Assembly (NCBI GenBank): GCA_021432605.1
Contig: MU271159.1
Coordinates: 310,001-374,000, forward strand
From: Coniochaeta sp. PMI_546
Taxonomy: Eukaryota; Ascomycota; Sordariomycetes; Coniochaetales; Coniochaetaceae
Direction of reading: 5' to 3'
DNA: 64,000 nt
The position numbers and the translations under genes were made by a program. Shown piece after piece: positions 23,981 to 35,882 of the stretch. The notes beneath the pieces are model-generated. The model worked only from the letters and a program-made list of their open reading frames with translations. It was not told the DNA's origin and ran no database searches. How positions within the stretch are numbered: position 1 is the stretch's first letter; each line of letters opens with the position of its first letter.

Positions 23981-25230
23981 GTTGCTGGCTTGGCGGTTTC
24001 TAGCGTGCAGCCACAGGGAAGCTGTGTGAGTGAACGACTTGCGGAGGCGGCGGTGAAGCGTCAATGGCATTGGGGGAGAGGTGTGACTAATACGAGGATA
24101 CCTGCCAATCGCGCCATGGCCGGGTTTGACGTTGCTTTAAGGGCTGGCCGCTAGCGACACCGGTGAGGGGCGCTAGCTGGGAGGCACCCTAGTTTCTAGT
24201 TAGCAGGGTTCTTTAGGTGCCTTTTGCGGTAAGCAAGACAATCTTGCAAGACATGTTGATTCCTAGCTCAGACTCTAGCTTAGACACAGGTCTATTCTTG
24301 GATATGATGCATTTCCTCTCGACAGCATTTCTGGCATCGTACTTCATCAGGGTATCTTGTGGTTATGCTTACTGATACAGCGTTAATCGCTACAAGCTGC
24401 CAGACCTTGCGCTTGGTTGTCAGGTCGCATATGGGAGTGAATGCAGGACGATGATGTGCATTGACGGAGACAGATCGCCATTCCGGGGGAGGTGTCCATT
24501 GGTCTCAGCTGTTGGTTGCCAACATTGACCGACATGAAACGAGATGTCCAAGGGCCTTTCAGCTACTCTCTCTGAACCTTCTAACATCCCATGCTCCGCA
24601 CATGCCACATGGATCACGCACACGGCCGCCGCGACCTCGCTGGCCAGTTGACGTTCTCTAGGTCAGCTACGCGTAAGCTTGCCGGCCGGTAGGGCTTAGG
24701 ACAGCCACTATATTCGCATCATCGTTCATATCTCACTTCCAATCAATATCGTGGCTTCATGTCTTATCAAACAGCTTCCCAAAGTTCAAAAGTTGCATGA
24801 AGCGGGGTGCTTCAGGGAGGGTGCCATAGTGTCCAAGTTCAGGTGACAACATAACTTGTAAGCCAAGCCGCAGGTCCAGGCGTTGTTCCCAACCAGCCGG
24901 TTCTGCCTCTGCTTCCCCGCTATCTTTTCCCGTCCCAGAGATCGCCCAGGGTCTGAGCTAAGAGGCCATGAGTCCCAAGCTGCCGGGTCAAGGTGCAGGG
25001 CGCTAACGAGTGTGGTCCGCCATCCCAGCGTCGCCAAGGGCCTGCTACCAGTTCAGCTGAGGAAATATTGTGGTGTGCACTATTGTTATTTTGCTCTAGC
25101 TTTGACAGATAAATGTTCCCTTTCCTGCCCTCCTGCCTTGCCGCAGGACAGGTTTGCTTACTGACGTCCGTCTTTCTGTTTCTCTCGGTGAACGCTTCGA
25201 TCCTTTCTATTCTCGCCCACACTCCTTTCT
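23981..25230. other. Divergent intergenic region
   Basis: This lies between the PLP decarboxylase and the LaeA-like gene, with no coding region supported. One CCCCGC site is at 24915-24920, about 310 bp before the LaeA-like start. Confidence 0.55.
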
Positions 25231-26620
25231 ATGCTCGCAATGAATCCGTTCGGGTCGCATGGCGGCTCCAGTACAAGTCTAGATAATTATGAATTCACAT
25301 TCGAAGCCTTCCTCCAGGACTCGGCGCGGATAGAACCCGATGTGAGTGGTCACCACATGGCTCCTTGTCTTCTCTCACTAACGTATCAGCACAGCCCAAT
25401 CCGTCATGTGCAGTCTTGTATGTGCATCTACCATAGCTCAGCTCAGACACGAGAACTAACACCCAGTTATCTCGTAGCGACTCCCAGTCGCTGTCCGAGA
25501 GCATAACCAGGTGCGAGGAAGAGAATGGACGGACGTACCACTCATACCATTCCGGATGTGCGTCTCTGGTACATGAACGGTGCAACACTGCTGCTGCAGC
25601 CCCCTTACTGATGATGCCGGCGCGCTCCTACAGCATACCACTACCCCAACGACCCCACCGAGAAAGAGCGCCTGGACGAGCAGCACGACATACTCCGCCT
25701 AGTACTAGACGGCAGGAACCACCTGGCGCCATTCTCGCGCAGCAACCCCCCGCGCCGCGTCCTCGACATCGCCACCGGCACGGGCACCTGGGCGATCGAG
25801 ATGGGCGACGAGTACCCCGAGTCTCAGATCGTGGGGACGGACCTGTCGCCCATCCAGCCGAGCTACGTGCCGCCGAATGTCAGGTTCTTTGTCGAAGATT
25901 CGTAAGTTCTACCGTCTTCCTACCTTACTTACCACCGTCCTCCCTCAACGGCTTGCAGGAATCTAAGCCTCTAACACCCCAGAAAAGAGGCGAAGACTGG
26001 AACTACACCCAACAATTCGACTACATCCACACCCGCATGACGCTAGGATGCTGGTCCGACATGAAGACCCAAATCATCCAGAGGGCCTTCGACCACCTCT
26101 CCCCGGGCGGCTACTTCGAGGCCCAAGAAGTCCTCTGCATCCCCGAATCCGACGACGACAGCCTGCCCCCCGACAGCGCCTTCACGATGTGGGTGAACGA
26201 GATCAAGGACGCATCGGAGGAGGCGGACAGGGTCCTGTGCGTCGGCCCGCAGATCAAGGGCTGGCTGCGGGAGGTGGGGTTTGAGGACGTGCAGGAGAGC
26301 GTTTTTAAGATTCCGGTCAATGGGTGGCCGAGGGGAAGGGGGCTGAAGCATATCGGGCAGCTGTGGCAGAGGAATCTGCTGAATGGGTTGAGTGGGTTTA
26401 GTTTGGGGCTGTTGCATCGGGTTCGGGGGAGGACAGTGGAGGATATTGAGGTGAGGTTGTGCTGCTCCCTAGGTCTTTTCCTGGTGTGAGATTGTTTTTC
26501 GCTGACTGGTGGTGATTTGACCAGCTGCAACTGGTGGATGTGAGGAGGGAGTTGTTCGACCAGCAGATTCATGCGTACCAGAAGTTCTACGTGGTTTGGG
26601 GCCGGAAACCGGGGGGATGA
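25231..26620 (+). CDS. LaeA-like SAM-dependent methyltransferase
   Basis: Six exons restore a continuous 346-aa protein: 25231-25341, 25395-25417 (23 nt), 25478-25557, 25634-25901, 25988-26450 and 26525-26620. The N-terminal part ends with ENGRTYHSYHSGSYHYPND and LDEQHDILRLVLDG, the usual lead-in of LaeA-type enzymes. SAM motif I is VLDIATGTGTWAIEMGDEYP, followed by VGTDLSPIQPSYVPPNVRFF. The DYIHTRM and HLSPGGYFEAQE blocks are also present. Related proteins include the secondary-metabolism regulator LaeA and TdiE-like enzymes, but most homologs have no known target. No secondary-metabolite synthase lies in this window, so a cluster role is not supported. Acceptor choice at 25395 and 25988 was decided by frame and family match. 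Confidence 0.88.
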
Positions 26621-28412
26621 GCGTATAGGGGATGTGGTGACCTTTCGGTGTCCCGTCATATAGTCTTGGCGAGCAAGGTGAACAAGAGGCGGCGGTATTT
26701 CGTTGCTTTGCCGTCGAGTAGACATGCGGTCCCGCTCTGGAGTTCAGCACACTTGATACCCAATATTTGATGCTATTTGAATGAAGTTTCCCCTTCGCCA
26801 TATTGCATAGCCAGCTCCCACCGTGGATGGCACAGCAGGAGTTGTTAAGACAACATGGCTCCTCGAAAGCGACCTCTGAGGTTCACACACAAAACAAGTG
26901 CGGACCACCCTCCCATCCAACGCCGATCTCAAGGTATGAGTGAGTCCCTTACTCAACTTTGGCAAGGTGGCTCAGTGACATCCGATGTTGATGGATATTC
27001 TCGGCTCCCCTCGCAACTCCAGCAAGCATCATCAAACCTTGAGTTCTCTAGGGAGTGGCGAGTGAGTCACTGGCCCTTGGCTCCTTCCCAGAAGAACATT
27101 CAAAAAACCATAAATTGGCCAGCACCGCGCCGTGGATTTCGTTCTTCTTCTTCTTCTTCTTTCTTCCCCGCGTGCAGTCAGTGATGGCCAAACGACATCT
27201 GTTCTTTAAAACCATGGACCTGTGATGTTTTCCGGTGCGATACTACATACTCACTACCACCTGCTGAGGTCCTCGAGAATGTCCTAAGGTCTCCAAGCTG
27301 CTAGATATCGAAGAGTCGCTCAAGAGGGTCGAGGCGATCCATTTGACCTGTGATTTTCTCCACCGGATGGCTGTACAGGGTATATGACAGTGAAGTAATG
27401 GAAAGGTCATGGTATCCTGTACTCCTGTCTCACTTTCTTCTCCGTCTTGCCAAGTGGCCGGGAGTTACGATAGCATCCTTTCTGGCATAGCAAGAATGCC
27501 AACGTGCGCGGACGGGTGCCCGTATCCCTAGTCTGAGACCTTTAAGAGATATTCGGAACTGGTATTCCATACTATTGTTTGTCGTGACTTGTTGCCATAA
27601 TCTTCGATCCCCTTTGCAGCCTTGACATCTTTGGCCTCTACACTCAACTTGACTACTTGTCGTCTTTGTGAATTTCGATGTTTGATGCCATGCACCAGAC
27701 TGTCATGTCGTTGGCAGGCAAGCGGAGGGTTACGTCTAGACTAGTGCACCTGGACAGTCCAAGGGTCTGTGAGGTGCCCAGGTGCCCATGTGGTCTGGGC
27801 GGCAGCGGAACCCCACAGTCTCCTTTTCCTTAGCGAACTTTTTCGTCAGCGTTGACTCGAGTGCCCCCCCGCCGCCTCTCCCGTGGATTCCGTCCTGTCT
27901 TCTTCGATCTGACCCAGATTGACTTTCAGATGGTTCATTATCTTGTGCATTGGTACATGTCATCTGCTGCCACGTTTCTGCATAGTTCCTACGCATCTGA
28001 TTGCACGTAATCCGCTGTTGAACGACGGTCTTCACTCGCGCTTGGCATGGTCTCTGCTTCGATCGTGATATCATTTGTCGAGAGATTGCATTGATTGGCT
28101 TCCCATCCCAAACCCCCGGAGCTACTGTACTATACCGTAGTAGACTAGTAGTTACCCTCCCCTGTCTCCGCAACCAGCCCCTCCTCGTTGCAGGGTCTGG
28201 GTGGTCTGGGCAATCTGCGTCCCGTCGTCCAGGCCCCGAAGACCAGACCCGAACCAGGAAAAAGCCACCACTGCCACACAGGTGCCAACCAGAGGGACTG
28301 GATGATCTAGAGACCTTTTCGTGTGTTGAAACTTTAATTGACCTTGCCGTTGCGTTGCGTTGCGCCGCTTCCATCGTCACCCACACGTGCTCTGCCTCGT
28401 CAAACGTCCAAC
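26621..28412. other. Intergenic, 1.8 kb without recognisable gene
   Basis: The longest ORF here (27736-28386, minus, 216 codons) has no family features and looks spurious. A (TTC)n microsatellite lies at about 27142-27165. CCCCGC occurs at 27166-27171 and 27867-27872. Confidence 0.5.
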
Positions 28413-30702
28413 ATGACCGGTCCCCTCAGCAAACGCCAGCAGGCGCGCAACGAGAAGGTCCTCCAAGATCTGGTGCAGACTGTCCCCGGAAACAATCTCT
28501 GTGCCGATTGCGGTGCGAGGAATCCAGGTGAGCTTCGACTGTGCCGTGCTCGAATTCTAGCTCAGTACTGACGCGTCGTTGATTCTCTGCTAGCTTGGGC
28601 ATCATGGAGTGTACGTCGTCCGCACAACCCAATCCGACACACTTCGGCTGTGTGATCGTTCGACAACCGCCTGCCAACTCGGGATACACAATACGCGCGG
28701 ACAACGGCTAACGAGCGATGTGCAATAGTTGGGCATATTTCTGTGCATGCGGTGCGCCACCATCCACCGCAAACTGGGCACCCATATATCCAAAGTCAAA
28801 TCCTTGAGTATGGATAGCTGGTCAAACGAACAAGTAGAGGTATGCGCCTCTCGAGAGTTTCTTGCTCTTTCTTCCTTGACCACCTGCTAACGTTGCGCCT
28901 CCCAGAACATGAAGAAAGTCGGCAATATCTCCTCGAACAAGACCTACAACCCGCAGAACAAGAGGCCACCCGTGCCTATCGACGCAGACGAGGCTGATAC
29001 GGCCATGGAGCGGTTTATCCGGGCGAAGTACATGAACAATCCCTTAGCCTCCACACGACGGCCCAACACAGGGAGCACCGAGTCCGACGAGACGCCGCCT
29101 CCCCTACCACCCAAGACGTTCAGCAGGTTCGGCTCCAGTTTGAGGTCCGCGTCTTCTATCTTCCCCTTAGGGTCAAAGGCCAAGAGAGAAAGGGACGCGG
29201 CGCGGAATACGCCTCCTGCGAGTCCACGTGACCACTCCAGCCACCGAAATAAGCCTTCACAGGTCTTTGGCGTCAGCGTCGGTCATGAAGAACCTGGGGA
29301 CGATCAAGAGAAGAAGCTATCTCAGCTCCGTGATATGGGATTTGCCGATGACCATCGGAACGCAATGGTGCTCAAGGGCGTCAATGGAAACCTCGAGAAG
29401 GCGATTGAGGCTTTGGTGCGGCTGGGAGAGGGCGACGGACGCACGATACCGTCTCTGACATCGCCTCGGGATAGTTCTCTGGGAGCTACACGGTCTCTGA
29501 CACCAGCGAAAAGCTCGTCAATGGGCACGACGCGGCCGCCAGCTGCCTCGACGAATCCGTTTGACATGCTCGACATGCCGCCGCCGGCACAACCTCAGTC
29601 GTCTCAGTCAACCGGAACCCTCCAAAATAAGAATCCCTACCTGTCCAGCAACCCCTTTGGGATGCCCGCGCAGCAGACCTCGGTGGCTCTGGACCAAGCT
29701 TTCCAGAACATGTCTCTTGCACCGTCACAGCCCCTATTTCCGCACCATACAGGAGGCGTACCACAGCAAGGGAACGTCCAGCAGGCATTGTACCAACAGC
29801 AGTCGATACCCCCACCCATTCCGGCAATGCAGCAGAGCTACGGCTCCGAAATGTTTAGTAGTAATCAGATGAGCCCACTGCCGGCTCAGCAGACGGGCTA
29901 CAATCCGTTCTTCGCAAACCAGCAACCGCAGCAGAGTCTGACGGTGAACACAGCGAGCCTGCCAGGAGGCTACGGGAACAACCCGTTCACCCGGTCCCCG
30001 ACGCGGATCCAGTCGCCCACGCTGACCCAGATCCCGGAGCAGGTACAGCAGAACTTTTACAACCCTGTACCGCAGCCAGCACAACAGCCGGAATGGTACG
30101 CTCAACCGCGGCAGCAAATCTACCAGCAGCAAGTATATCAGCAGCCGCAGTCACCGCCACAGCAGCAACAAGGTTTCCAGCAGCAGAGCTACCAGCAGCC
30201 GCAGCCGCTTCAGCAGCAGAATACCAACAATCCCTTTGCCAGTCCGGTGCAGTATCCGCAGCCCACCGGCCAGCCTCGGCCGGACAAGGCATCGATCATG
30301 GCGCTGTACAACTATCCGCAGTCGACTCCCCAGAGCCAGCAGCAGCAGCAGCAACCTCAGGATCAGCAACAGCAGCAACAATACCAACAGCAATCCCAGC
30401 CACAGCTGCAGCAACAGCAACAAGCCCCGCCGCAGGCACTAAGTGCCTTCGACCAGATGTTCGGCCAGTCATACACGACACAAACCAGCCAGCAGCAACA
30501 AGCCGCCGCCACCACCCCGGCTGCTGCTGCCCCCGCCAGCTCGGTGCCGGCGAGCAACAACCCTTTCCTCGCCAGTCCGAGCGCATCGAACGTCGGCAAG
30601 TCGAGTAAGAGCAGGGACAGCATGATGGCCTTCGGGATGGAGTGGTCGAACGGGCGCCACAGCCCGGATGCGTTTGCTAGCCTGAGCGCCAGGCACGGGT
30701 GA
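28413..30702 (+). CDS. ArfGAP with UBA domain and Gln-rich tail (Gts1-like)
   Basis: Four exons, 28413-28527, 28594-28610 (17 nt), 28729-28839 and 28906-30702, give 679 aa. The ArfGAP zinc finger is C-x2-C-x16-C-x2-C (Cys30, Cys33, Cys50, Cys53), followed by the arginine-finger region [21 protein letters not shown] domain lies near residues 215-260 ([20 protein letters not shown]). The rest is rich in Gln, Pro and Asn-Pro-Phe motifs (NPF near [14 protein letters not shown]), with Gln runs coded by CAG/CAA repeats at about 30340-30430. Such proteins stimulate GTP hydrolysis on Arf in Golgi and endocytic trafficking; NPF motifs bind EH-domain proteins. Yeast Gts1 has the same ArfGAP-UBA-polyQ order. 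Confidence 0.93.
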
Positions 30703-31393
30703 TTTGACGGTTGTGTTTCTTGTACGAAAGTTTTGTTGTTGTATCGAGTCACGAAAAACATATGAGGGGGGGGAAGGGGGAGAGGGTGATTAATCTTGTA
30801 TATTTATTGGTATGTTAGCGAGGGGCATTTGGGTTAATAACATTGGACGGGTTATATCTATGAATCGGCCAGGCGAGTCTTTGCCCTGTAATGTGGCTCT
30901 ATGCTACTAAGTCTATGTAGACTCGGGTCTAGACGCTCTGCCGTTTCAAGAGGCACTAAACCAGTACTCACTGTGTACAATGGGTCATAGCACTTAGATG
31001 ATAGGTATCCTACTGACACCTAGTTACTTTAGTAGTATATTTCACTCTGTATCATCGGGTAAGTTTCAAGTCTAGACTCTAGACGTAGGTCAGGCGTATG
31101 TACTCTTTCAACCTCTTCATCATAGGAGCTGCCCCAGACAATGTTATCTAACAAACCTGATCCTAGACTACCTAACGCGAGTTCCAGTCTGTGTATTGTT
31201 CGTCGAAATTATCTACTCTGTGCACTATTCCGAGGTTGAGTATGTACAGAAGAATATAGCCACACATATGGAGAAATATAGTCAAGCTGGACAACCATTT
31301 GTCAAATTAATGGTTTCATTTTTTGCTCAACTTGGACTCTACATACAAAGATCGCCTGTGTGCCACCTTGTTCCTCCCTCCCCTCGAGCATCA
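30703..31393. other. Convergent 3' spacer at the left border of the catabolic cluster
   Basis: No gene is seen. It contains the 11-bp palindrome CTAGACTCTAG at 31072-31082 and a related TCTAGAC at 30928-30934. Confidence 0.5.
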
Positions 31394-32580
31394 TCACTTC
31401 GGCTCACTCTCATTCAGCCACTTATACACCACCCTCGCGTCCTTACCCCTGTACCGGCCGTCCGCAATCGCCTCCCCAAAGGCCCCCAGCGTCGGCTCCG
31501 CCAGCACCGTCCTGGCGCCCACCGCCTCGGCCAACCTCTTTCCCATGCCCAGCACCTTGGCGCAAAGCTCGATGCGGAACCCGCCCTCGTACCCGCGGCT
31601 GCTGGGCACGTTCTCCTGCACGCCCGGGACGGGATTGCTCTTGCTGGTCACCCAGCACTGCCCGCCGCTGGCATTGATGACGTCCGTCAGCAAGGCCGGG
31701 TCCAGCCCGGCCTTGACGCCGATGTTGAGCGCCTCCGACGCCGCCAGGGAGGTGATGGCGCTCAGGTAGTTGTTGATGATCTTGAAGGCGGTTCCGGCCC
31801 CCACGTCGCCGCAGAGGAAGACGCCCTGGGGCGAGCCCATGTGGTCCAGGTAGGACTTTACGGTGGGGAAGAGGCGGTCGGATGCCGCGGGCGGGCAGCC
31901 CACCATGAAGGTCAGGGTGCCGGCCTGGGCGCCCATGGGACCGCCCGAGACGGGGGCGTCGACGAAGGTGAGCTTGTCGGCGGCGGACAGCGGGGTCGAC
32001 TGCGTTGCCTTGGCTACCGAGAGGATGGTGTCGGTCTCGATGGTGCCGCACTCCATTATGAGCTTGTGCTCTGTGTTGCCGTCTTTGGCTGCCGCCTCTG
32101 CGCCGGCGAGGATGCCCGTTTCTGGGTCCAGGTAGACGGACTTTACGACTTCGGAGCCGGGGAGCATGGTGATTACTGTGTTCTAGGTTGGTTGGGAAGA
32201 TACAGTCATCAGCTTCTTCATTCTCGTTGTATGCCCTTGTGTGTGTGAGAGAGAGATTGCACTGGGGAGCTGTTACTTACCGCTGCCTTGGCCGCCTCGA
32301 AGCCATTGCTGACAATCTTAACCGGTCCCTGGCCTTCTGTCTCCCTTACGAAACGACCTAGTGCCTCCTTGCTCACGTCGCAGACGAGCAGCGTCTTTTC
32401 CTTGCCAAGGCCGGCGCGGAGGTTCTTTGCCATGGGGTAGCCCATGACTCCGATGCCTGAAGAGAAAAACGAGGTATCAGCTCATCTTGTCCTGATGTTC
32501 TGCGCTTCTGTCGCTCCTGTCGACCCCTTGGTCTCTTGCATACCTATGAAGGCGACAGTGTCTGCTGGTGAGGACGACAT
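31394..32580 (-). CDS. Beta-hydroxyacid dehydrogenase (3-hydroxyisobutyrate dehydrogenase family), copy A
   Basis: Three exons on the minus strand, 32580-32544, 32456-32281 and 32182-31394, give 333 aa. The N-terminal Rossmann motif is FIGIGVMGYPMAKNL; the substrate-binding signature is DAPVSGGPMGAQAGTLTFMV; the catalytic Lys lies in GTAFKIINNYLSA. This family oxidises beta-hydroxyacids with NAD(P), for example 3-hydroxyisobutyrate, tartronate semialdehyde or 2-(hydroxymethyl)glutarate. No clear mitochondrial presequence is present, unlike the valine-pathway enzyme, so a cytosolic cluster-specific role is plausible. Its second intron lies directly before NTVITMLPGSEVVKSVYLD, the same place and phase as the intron in copy B (45782-46852). 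Its promoter has three CCCCGC sites. Confidence 0.92.
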
Positions 32581-33179
32581 TATGTCGGTGGTCGGGTACT
32601 GGACTGAGAGGCCTTCTACCCTTTGGGAGTCTTCCTCTTTTCTGTCAAATGCCCCTGACACAGGTGGGTATAAGTGACCTCACGATTCAAAGTTGATTAC
32701 AGACAGATACCGGATCTTGGTTCTGAATCTCTTCTTTAGCATGGTATTCATGTAAGTCTTCCTCTCCCCTCTCCGGGGTTGTATATATTTTCCCCGCAGC
32801 GTGCCATGTTCCGTGTAAGCCGTTGCCTGACCTTAATTGTGAGTGCATCCACGGCGATCACCCCGCGTTTTGGGGGTGGGGGAGGGGATGTCTAGATGAT
32901 CTTTAACCATGCGGGGGAGAGACACGGTGCGGGCCGGGTGTATAGTCCTTCGGAATAGGAGCCTGAAGTGTGATTCAGATGCAATAATGTCCTCCCTGCC
33001 TATGGTGAGAGTTCAACACATTCGAGAGGGACTATAGACATGATGAGAGACTTAAAGCCCATGAACGATATCTGCTTGGTCACGGTAGGCACAGATATGC
33101 AGGGCTCAGCAAGACGGTGTATTTACGTAGACATCAACAATAAGAGACCTTCACTTCGTTCCGCACCATCGTAGCAGCC
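32581..33179 (-). promoter_or_regulatory. Promoter of dehydrogenase A with three CCCCGC sites
   Basis: CCCCGC occurs at 32792-32797 (TTTTCCCCGCAG), 32861-32866 (ATCACCCCGCGT) and, on the other strand, 32911-32916 (CATGCGGGGGA). These lie about 212, 281 and 331 bp before the ATG. The region also contains the 3' flank of lactonase A. Confidence 0.6.
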
Positions 33180-34268
33180 CTACAGTGTCCCCGGCCAGAA
33201 CCGATGCCTGTTCTTCGCCCTCCACTCCCCGTCATGCGCAACCACAACCTCGACCTCAACCTCGTCTCCGCCCTCGCCGCCCTCCTCCAACCTCTTCTGT
33301 CTCGCAAACTCCCCGATGCGATCCAGCGTCTGCCGCGCCACGCCAGTGTGCACATGCACGCTCCGCGTCCCGCCCCTTCCGTCATCATACATAGCAAAGC
33401 CCTTCTCGCCCCGCAAGATACGCGGATCGTGACAGCAGTCTCCACCCAGGTAAACGTACCTCTTCGGCCCCACGCGCGCCAGCACGTTGACGTGGCCGTA
33501 CAGATGGCCCGGGCTGTCAATCACATACAAGCTCCCATCACCAAACAGATCCAGCGCCGCCGGAAACCCCCCAAGAGGCTTCCAGACCCACCCCGACGCC
33601 GCAGGCGGCAGCAGCCCTCGCGCCTCCGACGGCGCGGGAGTGTGTCGGGGCTCCCGGTACGTGCCGTCGCCTCCTCCTCCTCCTCCCTCAGGTCTGGCCA
33701 CGGGGGGCAGCTCGACGGCGCGCGAGGCCGGGATCTCGTCGTCGTTGAAGATGTCGGCCGGGTAGAGGGGTCCGGCCCCGTGGCGCAGCATGTCGAGCGT
33801 GCCCGACCCCACGACGAAGGCGGCCGAGGCGAAGTCGGAGGGGGTCCCGACGTGGTCCCAGTGGACGTGGCTGAGGATGACCATGTCTACGTCCGTGGAC
33901 GGCTCGAGGAGAGGTTGGGACTTCCTGGTGGTATCGCTGGTTTCTTTGGCGCCCTGGCGGAGGCTGGCGGCGCAGTCGGGATCGGTGATGATGGGCTGGC
34001 GGTCTGCGATGTGCGCTTCCTGAGCTGGCGCGTAGCCCGAGAGGTCACGTTTGACGCCCAGGTCGAAGACGATGTTTGTCACGTTGCTGTGCGGACGTGC
34101 GGGTGGTGACGATGGGTGCTGGATGAGGAAGGCGAGCGAGGGCACTGTTGCGCGCTTCTCTGGGTCGGCATCGGTGACGAATAGGCTCTCGGGGAGGGTG
34201 AGATGGCCGGCGTCGAGGGCCGACATCGTCACGTAGACGGGCGTCCTGCTGTTTGTTGCGGATGCCAT
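33180..34268 (-). CDS. Metallo-beta-lactamase-fold lactonase (AHL-lactonase-like), copy A
   Basis: A single exon of 362 aa. The zinc motif HxHxDH is present as SHVHWDHVG (His134, His136, Asp138, His139). Later metal ligands are supplied by DSPGHLYGHVN, GGDCCHDPRIL and AHDGEW. The N-terminal VTMSALDAGHLTLPESLF and VPSLAFLIQHP are shared with copy B at 44215-45331. A Gly- and Pro-rich insertion (near residues 195-225, containing GGGGGGDG) is absent from copy B. The closest described enzymes of this fold hydrolyse lactones, including N-acyl homoserine lactones, and fungal relatives open benzoxazolinone rings. The substrate here is unknown. No signal peptide is seen, so it is probably cytosolic. 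Confidence 0.9.
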   Translation of the reverse strand: MASATNSRTPVYVTMSALDAGHLTLPESLFVTDADPEKRATVPSLAFLIQHPSSPPARPHSNVTNIVFDLGVKRDLSGYAPAQEAHIADRQPIITDPDCAASLRQGAKETSDTTRKSQPLLEPSTDVDMVILSHVHWDHVGTPSDFASAAFVVGSGTLDMLRHGAGPLYPADIFNDDEIPASRAVELPPVARPEGGGGGGDGTYREPRHTPAPSEARGLLPPAASGWVWKPLGGFPAALDLFGDGSLYVIDSPGHLYGHVNVLARVGPKRYVYLGGDCCHDPRILRGEKGFAMYDDGRGGTRSVHVHTGVARQTLDRIGEFARQKRLEEGGEGGDEVEVEVVVAHDGEWRAKNRHRFWPGTL

Positions 34269-34727
34269 TGCGCTGTTGTAGATCTGAAGTCAAAGAGATG
34301 TTACCTTGACAAGTGGTAGGAAAGAATGCTTCAGCTGGCCTGGGTGTATGTCTGATGTTCGACTATACCACAGAGAATTGTAATTACTGCTCTGGATTGC
34401 CATCCCTGTGCCATCCCGTCTTTCTATTCTTCGAGATCCCAACAAACTCAACTACCGTGAATTATGTGAGGGGGTGTCAAATCGACATATAGTTGTGTGC
34501 GGGGGAATGAGGAGACATTGAGGGGAGATGCTTACAGCCAAGGATGGGGAGAAGTGAGTCTCGAAGGCGACAGACTTGGTGTAGATTTGGAGAAAACGAG
34601 CAGCCACGCAGGCGACCCTTGATATGAAAGAAACTTGGTCATTGACTTGAAGACTCCCGTCCAACTGAGTAACAGATGGTCTGTGATCGAGAATAGCAGT
34701 TCAGTCATACAAGATCGACAGACATTG
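34269..34727. promoter_or_regulatory. Divergent promoter of lactonase A and alcohol dehydrogenase
   Basis: One site, GTGCGGGGGAATG, places GCGGGG at 34499-34504, about 230 bp from each start codon. Its position midway between two divergent genes suits joint control. Confidence 0.55.
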
Positions 34728-35882
34728 ATGATGACGACACCCACAACCGCCAGGGATCTCCCTCCCCAAATGAAGGCCCAATTCCTCGAAGCATTCAACA
34801 AGCCCTACGCCCTCCGCACCGTCCCCCTGCCCACCCCATCAGATCCCAACGACGTGCTCATCAAGGTCGACGCCGCCTCCTACTGCCACACCGACGCCGT
34901 CCTAGCCGCGGGCGCCATGCCGCCCAACCCCCCGAGCTTCCCGCACGTAGGCTGCCACGAGTTCGCCGGCACCGTCGTGGCCCTCGCCCCAAGCTCGTCC
35001 TCTTCCTGGCGCGTGGGCGACCGCGTGGGCGTGCCGGGCCGCTCCTTCCACCCCTGCGGATCCTGCTTCGAGTGCGCCGGGGAACCCTCGCCCGAGGACC
35101 CCGATGCAGATCCCCCGGGCTACTCGGTCTACTGCCCGCGCTCGCTGAACAACGGCATCAGCGGGCCCGGGGGGTTCAGGGAGTACGCCGTCGTGGACGC
35201 GCGGCAGCTGGCGCCCATCCCGGACGGGATGTCGGCCGTCGACACGGCGGTGCTGATGTGTGCGGGTGTCACGGTCTATGCCGCGCTGAAGCGGTGCCGC
35301 CTGCAACCCGGGCGGCGGGTTGGTATCATGGGGTGTGGGGGTGGTCTCGGCCATCTGGGGCTGCAGTTCGCGGTCAAGATGGGGTTTAAGGTGGTTGGTG
35401 TGGATGCCGTGGATGCGCCTCTCCGGCTTGCGAGGGATGTTGCCGATGCATCTGTGAGGATAGTAGATGCGAGGGCTGAGCAGGCTAAGGACGTGGTGGC
35501 CCAAATCGGTGAGGAGGACGGCAAGACGGATGCCGGGGACAAGGGCCTTGACGCTGTCATTATCCTGCCCGAGAGCCAGAAGGCTTTCGATTATGGTGTA
35601 GGCTTGTTGAGGAATCATGGCAAATGTGTCGTGGTGTCGTTCCCAGCCGAGGGGTTTCACATATCTGCGCGGGACGTGGTATTCCGGGACATCTCGATAG
35701 TGGGCAGTCTCGTGGGGAGCAACAAGCTCTTGAGAGAGATGTTACAGTTTGCTGCACAGCACGATGTCAAGGCCAAGATCAAGACATTCCCGTTATCAGG
35801 GCTGAATGACCTGGTAAGGGAGTACAACAAGGGAGAAGGCGGGAAACTTGTCATAGACATGTCCCTTCCTGATAGTGTCTAG
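34728..35882 (+). CDS. Zinc-dependent alcohol dehydrogenase (MDR family, ADH1-like)
   Basis: A single exon. The ATG at 34728 (MMTTPTTARDLPPQMKAQ) gives 384 aa; an in-frame ATG at 34635 would add 31 residues of non-conserved sequence. Catalytic-zinc residues are in AASYCHTDAV and HVGCHEFAGTV. The structural-zinc Cys group is CGSCFEC plus a later YC, but its loop is enlarged by a Pro/Asp-rich insertion (SPEDPDADPPGYS). The NAD-binding turn is MGCGGGLGHLGLQFAVKMG. It should oxidise an alcohol to an aldehyde or ketone, or the reverse. It is divergent from lactonase A and ends only 33 bp from the end of the converging regulator gene. Confidence 0.92.
   Translation: MMTTPTTARDLPPQMKAQFLEAFNKPYALRTVPLPTPSDPNDVLIKVDAASYCHTDAVLAAGAMPPNPPSFPHVGCHEFAGTVVALAPSSSSSWRVGDRVGVPGRSFHPCGSCFECAGEPSPEDPDADPPGYSVYCPRSLNNGISGPGGFREYAVVDARQLAPIPDGMSAVDTAVLMCAGVTVYAALKRCRLQPGRRVGIMGCGGGLGHLGLQFAVKMGFKVVGVDAVDAPLRLARDVADASVRIVDARAEQAKDVVAQIGEEDGKTDAGDKGLDAVIILPESQKAFDYGVGLLRNHGKCVVVSFPAEGFHISARDVVFRDISIVGSLVGSNKLLREMLQFAAQHDVKAKIKTFPLSGLNDLVREYNKGEGGKLVIDMSLPDSV

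Noticed and set aside
27736-28386. 216-codon minus-strand ORF in the spacer before the ArfGAP gene
   Set aside because: No family motif, atypical composition and no splicing logic; probably chance.
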